NCBI GenBank assembly: GCA_910585415.1
Contig: CAJUDT010000123.1
Span: forward strand, 1-5,356
Length of the DNA stretch: 5,356 nt
Source of the DNA: an uncultured Flavonifractor sp.
Lineage (GTDB): Bacteria; Bacillota; Clostridia; Oscillospirales; Oscillospiraceae
Reading direction: 5' to 3'
A model generated the notes under the pieces. That model did no database searches, was not told the DNA's origin, and worked only from the letters and a program-made list of their open reading frames with translations. Of the stretch, positions 1 through 5,356 are shown piece after piece. The translations under genes and the position numbers were made by a program. Positions within the stretch are counted from its first letter, which is position 1. The number at the start of each line of letters is the position of its first letter.

Positions 1-27
1 GAAAGAAAACCCTGACGGTTTTCTTTC
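1..27. repeat. Perfect inverted repeat at the left window edge
   Basis: An 11-bp arm (GAAAGAAAACC, 1-11) is followed by a 5-base loop (CTGAC) and its exact reverse complement (GGTTTTCTTTC, 17-27). The stem is AT-rich and has only a small GC core. It could be a weak bidirectional terminator, since its 3' arm is U-rich when read on either strand. It could also be one arm set of a dispersed palindromic repeat. It starts on base 1, so any flanking T-run or longer repeat to the left cannot be seen. The inverted repeat itself is certain; its role is not. Confidence 0.6.
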
Positions 28-79
28 ACACTATCTTTCCCTCCGAATCCTTTGGCCAAAGCGATTTTTCGGCAGTCTG

Positions 80-116
80 ACGCCCGTCCTCTTTTACTCA
101 GAGGACGGGCGTTTTT
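80..116 (+). terminator. Rho-independent terminator, + strand orientation
   Basis: A perfect 12-bp stem (80-91 with 101-112; core CGCCCGTCCTC / GAGGACGGGCG) closes a 9-base loop and runs into TTTTT at 112-116 on the + strand. This is a textbook intrinsic terminator for transcription entering from the left, so it implies a + strand gene outside the window that converges on the kinase. Read on the - strand, the same hairpin begins 11 bases after the kinase stop codon. There it is followed by TCAGACTG, not a T-run. It may still form at the 3' end of the kinase mRNA, but it is a poor terminator in that direction. Confidence 0.85.
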
Positions 117-123
117 CACTATG

Positions 124-3100
124 TCACATAAAAATTTCATCCAGGGTGCTAATCAGGTTCTCAATGTCGATGGGCTTTGCAATGTGGCCGTTCATGCCGC
201 ATTTCAGCGCCGCCTGTTTATCCTCTTCAAAGGCGTTGGCGGTCATAGCCAGGATGGGAATGGAGGCCAGCCGCTTGTCCGGCAGGGCCCGAATGGCCTT
301 GGTGGCCTCGTAGCCGTCCATGACCGGCATCTGTACATCCATTAAAATCAGATGGTAGTAATCCGGCGGCGCCGCCTGGAGCATGTCAATGGCCATCTGT
401 CCATCTCCGGCCACCTCAATGGTGAAGCCGGCTTCCTCCAGAATCGCTACAGCAATTTCCTGATTGAGGGCGTTGTCCTCCACCAGGAGAATGCGCCCGG
501 TGTGGCGCTGGGCGGCCATCTCCCCCACGTCCGGCTCCGCCGTCTGGGTGCAGTTGACCACCTTGTTCAGACAGCGCCTCAGCTCCGACTGGAAGAGGGG
601 CTTGCTGCAAAAGGCCCGGACACCGGCCTCTCTGGCCTCTTCCTCAATGTCCGACCAGTCGTAGGCGGTGAGGACGATGATGGGGACGCTCTCCCCCACC
701 TCCTTGCGGACGCGGCGGGCCACCTCCACCCCGTTCATGTCGGGCAGCAGCCAGTCTATAATATACACCGAGTAGCTGTCCCCCCGGCTGACCGCCTGAC
801 GGGTGCGGAGGACCGCCTCTTTCCCTGAGAGGGTCCACTCCGCCCGCATCCCAATCTGCTGGAGCATATAGGACACACTGTCACAGGTGTTAAAGTCGTC
901 GTCCACCACCAGAGCCCGGCAGTTTTCCAGCTCCGGCAGGGGCTGAGGCTCTGCCGCCTGGTCACTGAGCTGGAAGGTCAGCAGAACGGTGAACTCCGTA
1001 CCCTCCCCCTGACGGCTCTCCACCATAATGGAGCCGTGCATCAGGTCCACAATGTTCTTGGTGATGGCCATACCCAGACCGGTGCCCTGAATACCGCTGA
1101 TGGTGGAATTGCGCTCCCGCTCAAAGGGCTCAAAAATCCGGGAGACAAATTCCTCGCTCATGCCGATACCGGTATCCCGGATGGAGAACTCATAGCAGGC
1201 AAAGCCCGCCGGGGCCCCGGCCCGCTCGGTCAGGCGCATGGTGACCTTGCCGCCGGAGGGGGTGTACTTGATGGCGTTGCTCATTAAATTGAGCAGCATC
1301 TGATTGAGCCGGAGCTTGTCACAGCAGACCTCCTCGTGAATGACATCCACCGCGTCGATGTGGAGCTCCAGCTGTTTGGCGTGTATGTCCGCCTGAACAA
1401 TGCTGCGCATTCCGTGCAGAACCTCTGGCAGACTGCACGGCGCGGTATCCAGGTGAATCTTACCGCTCTCAATGCGGCTCATGTCCAAAATATCGTTGAT
1501 GAGACTCAGCAGGTGGTTGCCGGAGGTCATGATTTTTTTCAGATATTCCTCCACCTGCTCCTTCTGGTCGATGTGTCCAATGGCAAGGGAGGTAAAGCCC
1601 ACAATGGCGTTCATGGGTGTACGGATATCGTGGGACATGTTGGAGAGGAAGACGCTCTTTGCCTTGCTGGCCCGGTTGGCCTGCAACAGGGCGTCCTCCA
1701 GAAGGCCCTTCTTCTCCATCTCCTGGCGGGTTTCCTCGTCCACACTGCGCAGGCCAAGCACCACCGTCCGCCGTTCCCCCCATTCGCCGGTACGGACCGC
1801 CTTCAGCTGGAAGAACTCCGTGTGGTCCCCGTCAAAGGTGCGGAAATTGGTGTAGCTGGAGAACCGCTCGGCCAAATCCCGTGTCAGCCCCTCCCGGGAA
1901 CAGGCCCCCCGCAGCAGCTCCTGGTCATCCACATAGACGCAGCGGCTTATGTATGCTTCCATGCACTCATCCAGCGAGAGTGAACCGGTAAAAATCTCTT
2001 CCAGAGGATACCGCCCGTCAGCCTCCAGCCGCAGGGTGGAGCCGGTCCCCGAATCCAAATCGAAGAAGCACACCAGATTATAGTCGATGGCCAGGGCCTG
2101 CACCAGCTCCATCTGGCGGCGCTCCTGCTCGGTGCGCTCCGCCGCCTCCCGGAGCTTCTGGGCGGTGCAGTCCAGCAGGAAGCGCTGATAGTACAGCTCC
2201 CCGTCCTCTTCAATCAGCTTGACGTTGCCCATGACGTGAATCAGGCGGCCGTCCCGGTGGCAGACCTGATACTCAATGCTCACGTTGTCGCCCACTTTAT
2301 CCAGGTCCTGAATGCACTCCCGCAGGCGCTGCTGGTCCTCCTCCACCACAGAGCTGGCCACCATGTTGAAGCCGTCGGCTATCAGTTCCTCCTGGTCCTG
2401 GTAGCCCAGAATCTCCAACGCGGCCCGGTTGATGCTGATAATGCGGGAGCCGTCCAGGGTGTGGCACATGACGCCGCAGTCCATGGTGGTAAACACCCGC
2501 TCCAGCGAACGGTTTTTCTCCACAATCTCCCGCTCATAGGCCCGCTCCTGGGTGACGTCGATGGCCACGCCCACGGTGCCCATAACACTGCCGTCGCAGT
2601 CGTACAGGGGGGACTTGTAGGTGGTCAGCAGCCGGACATCTTCCCCGGTCTGAACAATTTCCTCCGAGACACAGGTTTCCCGCTGGGTCATCACCTCCCG
2701 CTCCGACTCGATGCAGGCCGGGTCGTCGTGCTCCACATTCCAGATGTAGGCGTGTCCCCGGCCCTGTACCTGCTCCTTGGTCTTTCCAACGGTCTGGCAA
2801 AAGCTGTCGTTGACCTTTTCATGGATGCCGTCCCGGGTCTTGTACCAGACCAGGTTGGGCACACTGTTGATGGTGGCCTCCAGAAATTGACTGGTCTGCC
2901 AGGCGTCCTGCTCCCGCTTGCGGCGCTCCTGCCAGCGGCGGAAGCGAAACGTAAGCATCTCCTGAGACATGGGCAGGGACCAGACATCGTCCGCCTGGGC
3001 CAGCTCCGCAGGCTCTCCCTCCGCCAGTACAATCAGAGCCGCCCCCCGCTGTCCGGCCCACGCGGCCAGACTGGCGGCGTCCTGGGGACCCATACACCGA

Positions 3101-3264
3101 AAATCTGCCAATATCACATCCGCCTGGACAGCCAGCGCCTCCTGGGGCTCATCACTGGCCAAAAAGCTGTGGGAAAAGCCTTCCAACGGCGGCAAGGCCC
3201 GAATCGTGTCCCAGAGGGCTTGATCCCGGCCTGCCAAATAAAAATTCAGCTTACAATGATACAT
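124..3264 (-). CDS. Soluble multi-PAS hybrid sensor histidine kinase with two C-terminal receivers
   Basis: A 1046-residue phosphorelay sensor kinase; residues are counted from the ATG at 3264. Residues 4-110 look like a receiver that lost its chemistry: Asp54 sits in VILADF, but the acidic pocket is missing and the usual Lys-Pro is Leu-Pro (97-98). PAS 1 spans about 125-243 and PAS 2 about 252-370. A charged, probably coiled-coil linker (368-390) leads to a third PAS-like region (390-508). HisKA carries the H-box SHDIRTPMN with phospho-accepting His545. HATPase_c spans about 640-765, with the N-box (NLMSNAIKYT, Asn663), DTGIG at 697, FEPF at 711 and GTGLG at 727. Receiver 1 (782-902) has the VVDDD pocket, Asp837, Thr866 and Lys888. 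Receiver 2 (922-1044) has VEDN, Asp976, Thr1008 and Lys1030. I see no signal peptide, membrane segment, HPt or output domain, so it is cytoplasmic and needs partners encoded elsewhere. The ligand is unknown. PAS 1 resembles a PAS type I recall from clostridial diguanylate cyclases. A TTG two codons upstream (3268-3270) is an alternative start, but the Shine-Dalgarno spacing favours this ATG. The stop is TGA. Confidence 0.95.
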   Translation of the reverse strand: MYHCKLNFYLAGRDQALWDTIRALPPLEGFSHSFLASDEPQEALAVQADVILADFRCMGPQDAASLAAWAGQRGAALIVLAEGEPAELAQADDVWSLPMSQEMLTFRFRRWQERRKREQDAWQTSQFLEATINSVPNLVWYKTRDGIHEKVNDSFCQTVGKTKEQVQGRGHAYIWNVEHDDPACIESEREVMTQRETCVSEEIVQTGEDVRLLTTYKSPLYDCDGSVMGTVGVAIDVTQERAYEREIVEKNRSLERVFTTMDCGVMCHTLDGSRIISINRAALEILGYQDQEELIADGFNMVASSVVEEDQQRLRECIQDLDKVGDNVSIEYQVCHRDGRLIHVMGNVKLIEEDGELYYQRFLLDCTAQKLREAAERTEQERRQMELVQALAIDYNLVCFFDLDSGTGSTLRLEADGRYPLEEIFTGSLSLDECMEAYISRCVYVDDQELLRGACSREGLTRDLAERFSSYTNFRTFDGDHTEFFQLKAVRTGEWGERRTVVLGLRSVDEETRQEMEKKGLLEDALLQANRASKAKSVFLSNMSHDIRTPMNAIVGFTSLAIGHIDQKEQVEEYLKKIMTSGNHLLSLINDILDMSRIESGKIHLDTAPCSLPEVLHGMRSIVQADIHAKQLELHIDAVDVIHEEVCCDKLRLNQMLLNLMSNAIKYTPSGGKVTMRLTERAGAPAGFACYEFSIRDTGIGMSEEFVSRIFEPFERERNSTISGIQGTGLGMAITKNIVDLMHGSIMVESRQGEGTEFTVLLTFQLSDQAAEPQPLPELENCRALVVDDDFNTCDSVSYMLQQIGMRAEWTLSGKEAVLRTRQAVSRGDSYSVYIIDWLLPDMNGVEVARRVRKEVGESVPIIVLTAYDWSDIEEEAREAGVRAFCSKPLFQSELRRCLNKVVNCTQTAEPDVGEMAAQRHTGRILLVEDNALNQEIAVAILEEAGFTIEVAGDGQMAIDMLQAAPPDYYHLILMDVQMPVMDGYEATKAIRALPDKRLASIPILAMTANAFEEDKQAALKCGMNGHIAKPIDIENLISTLDEIFM

Positions 3265-3273
3265 GTCCAACGA

Positions 3274-3279
3274 CTCCCC
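3274..3279 (-). promoter_or_regulatory. Ribosome binding site that decides the kinase start
   Basis: The - strand reads GGGGAG here. It lies 9 bases before the ATG at 3264 but only 3 bases before the in-frame TTG at 3270. The 9-base spacing is normal and the 3-base spacing is too short, so ATG is the likely start and the two extra N-terminal residues (Met-Asp) are probably not made. Confidence 0.7.
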
Positions 3280-3315
3280 GTATTTTGCATGGAATCTGTT
3301 CGGAACGGCTCTCTC

Positions 3316-3337
3316 CGGCCCCCTGCGGGCGGGACCG
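3316..3337 (-). other. Possible GC-rich stem-loop in the kinase 5' leader
   Basis: On the - strand, CGGTCCC and GGGGCCG can pair (7 bp including one G-U) around an 8-base loop. It would lie within the roughly 90-base leader between the predicted transcription start and the kinase ribosome binding site, which it does not cover. No known riboswitch class was recognised. It could simply be GC-rich sequence that folds by chance. Confidence 0.3.
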
Positions 3338-3359
3338 CTCTATGCCGCCATTTATTTCT

Positions 3360-3377
3360 TATATTGTACTGAATATA
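3360..3377. promoter_or_regulatory. Inverted repeat over the kinase -10 (candidate operator)
   Basis: TATATT (3360-3365) and AATATA (3372-3377) form a 6-bp inverted repeat around the 6-base centre GTACTG, covering the whole -10 element. The position suits a repressor site. However, a 6-bp repeat in AT-rich promoter DNA is expected by chance often enough that this is only a candidate. Confidence 0.25.
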
Positions 3378-3391
3378 TCGCCCCCTGTCAA
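3363..3391 (-). promoter_or_regulatory. Sigma-A-type promoter of the hybrid kinase gene
   Basis: On the - strand there is a perfect -35 hexamer TTGACA (3386-3391), a 17-base spacer and a -10 hexamer TACAAT (3363-3368, five of six consensus bases). Transcription should start near 3356, giving a leader of about 90 bases. The hexamers and spacing are close to ideal, which suggests strong basal expression unless repressed. The -35 overlaps the palindrome AACCGGTT (3390-3397), and the -10 lies inside an inverted repeat (3360-3377). Confidence 0.85.
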
Positions 3392-3455
3392 CCGGTTCCG
3401 CTGGGTTATCCCCACAGTTTTTCGTCTTTTTCCCATACCCGGCATCCAAGACGCG

Positions 3456-3481
3456 GCTGTGTCCGGTTGTGGCCAGTTGTG
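3456..3481 (+). repeat. Three 10-bp-phased GYTGTG direct repeats upstream of glnS
   Basis: GCTGTG (3456), GTTGTG (3466) and GTTGTG (3476) recur exactly every 10 bases, on one face of the helix. The last copy ends 11 bases before the glnS -35 hexamer. The first two copies also share CC two bases later. Tandem sites with about one-turn spacing next to a -35 are typical of OmpR/PhoB-type activators, but no regulator is identified here and the match to that family is inference. Confidence 0.4.
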
Positions 3482-3492
3482 AAACTCCGCCC

Positions 3493-3521
3493 TTGCATTT
3501 TTCCTTTGTTGGCGTTACAAT
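3493..3521 (+). promoter_or_regulatory. Sigma-A-type promoter of glnS
   Basis: The -35 is TTGCAT (3493-3498, only the TTG matches consensus), followed by a 17-base spacer and the -10 TACAAT (3516-3521). Transcription should start near 3528, leaving a leader of only about 30 bases. That rules out a T-box riboswitch, a common control of aminoacyl-tRNA synthetase genes in Firmicutes, unless an upstream promoter is also used. The weak -35 is consistent with help from an activator bound at the adjacent phased repeats. Confidence 0.75.
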
Positions 3522-3535
3522 ACTGAATTGTATTG
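3518..3535. promoter_or_regulatory. Inverted repeat over the glnS -10 and start site (candidate operator)
   Basis: CAATAC (3518-3523) and GTATTG (3530-3535) are perfect reverse complements around a 6-base centre. The element overlaps the -10 and the predicted transcription start. It has the same 6-6-6 layout as the repeat on the kinase -10, and both contain TACTGAAT on the + strand (3367-3374 and 3521-3528). It may be a shared operator, but chance cannot be excluded. Confidence 0.3.
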
Positions 3536-3541
3536 ATATGA

Positions 3542-3548
3542 TAAGGAG
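3542..3548 (+). promoter_or_regulatory. Strong ribosome binding site of glnS
   Basis: TAAGGAG lies 9 bases before the ATG at 3558. This near-perfect Shine-Dalgarno match fixes the glnS start. Confidence 0.9.
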
Positions 3549-3557
3549 TGAGGGTAT

Positions 3558-5246
<1,689 letters not shown>

Positions 5247-5316
5247 TTGAGCTTGCAGGGGCTTTGGTGTTTCTGCTTGCTTCTTCTTCGGTACTCTCTG
5301 CTTTTTGTTTTCTGGT

Positions 5317-5337
5317 CCCGCCTCCGGCGGGTTACTT
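5317..5337 (+). terminator. Weak candidate terminator downstream of glnS
   Basis: CCCGCC (5317-5322) and GGCGGG (5326-5331) form a 6-bp GC stem with a 3-base loop, followed by the imperfect T-rich TTACTTT. It starts 70 bases after the glnS stop, and no better hairpin lies between. The T-tract is broken and its bases belong to the next inverted repeat, so this may instead be part of that repeat element. Confidence 0.35.
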
Positions 5338-5356
5338 TCCAGCGATGGAAAGTAAC
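5331..5356. repeat. Perfect inverted repeat at the right window edge
   Basis: GTTACTTTCC (5331-5340) and GGAAAGTAAC (5347-5356) are exact reverse complements around a 6-base loop, AGCGAT. The repeat ends on the last base of the window. GTTACTTT...AAAGTAAC palindromes next to CCGCCTCCGGCGG-like sequence are, from memory, a recurrent intergenic motif in GC-rich gut Clostridia. I cannot verify that here. It may act as a terminator or 3' mRNA stabiliser, or be a REP/MITE-like dispersed repeat. Confidence 0.65.

Noticed and set aside
43..72. 12-bp palindrome CTTTGGCCAAAG (50-61) inside a CCGAA/TTCGG pair
   Set aside because: As a hairpin it has almost no stem, and the outer arms are only 5 bp. 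It could be a protein-binding palindrome, but nothing nearby supports that.
2236..3372. A 378-codon open frame on the + strand, antisense to the kinase
   Set aside because: It lies opposite the well-supported kinase gene. Its translation is low in complexity, rich in Val, His, Gly and Leu, with no recognisable domain, as expected for a mirror frame in GC-rich DNA. It also runs through the kinase promoter.
3406..3416. DnaA-box-like TTATCCCCACA in the intergenic region
   Set aside because: It has one mismatch to TTATCCACA over nine bases, and it is a single copy with no cluster, AT-rich unwinding region or dnaA/dnaN context. It is not evidence of an origin.
3401..3422. Short hairpin followed by TTTTT (CTGGG...CACAG then T-run) between the promoters
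   Set aside because: It pairs only with a bulge, about 5 bp, and lies upstream of the glnS promoter where no + strand transcript is expected. It is too weak to call a terminator or attenuator.
3528..3557. T-box riboswitch in front of glnS
   Set aside because: The predicted leader is about 30 bases, and no T-box consensus or antiterminator/terminator pair is visible there or elsewhere in the intergenic region.

Overview
The window holds two complete, divergently transcribed genes and the 293-base region between their start codons. GC-rich coding sequence, AT-rich promoters, strong AGGAG-type ribosome binding sites and the protein types point to a GC-rich gut Clostridia member (Oscillospiraceae-like, e.g. 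the Flavonifractor/Oscillibacter neighbourhood). The placement rests on recalled family resemblance, not on a search.

Layout, left to right. Bases 1-123 hold no gene. There is a perfect 11-bp inverted repeat at the very first base and a strong terminator hairpin at 80-116, whose T-run lies on the + strand. Bases 124-3264 (- strand) encode a large soluble hybrid sensor histidine kinase: a degenerate receiver-like N-terminus, two clear PAS domains, a third PAS-like region, HisKA, HATPase_c and two intact receivers. Bases 3265-3557 hold two back-to-back sigma-A-type promoters with the same TACAAT -10 hexamer, a three-copy 10-bp-phased repeat beside the glnS promoter, and a possible hairpin in the kinase leader. 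Bases 3558-5246 (+ strand) encode a full-length glutaminyl-tRNA synthetase, glnS. Bases 5247-5356 hold no gene. They contain a small GC-rich hairpin and a perfect 10-bp inverted repeat that ends on the last base of the window.

How the genes work together. GlnRS charges tRNA(Gln) directly and is a housekeeping enzyme. The kinase is a cytoplasmic phosphorelay sensor with no DNA-binding output, HPt domain or partner regulator in view. Nothing in the sequence ties the two functionally beyond the shared intergenic region. The short glnS leader has no room for a T-box.

I see no convincing sign of an undescribed multi-gene system. The observations most worth checking are the degenerate N-terminal receiver of the kinase, the phased repeat upstream of glnS, and the palindromes that coincide exactly with both window ends, which suggest contig breaks at dispersed repeats.
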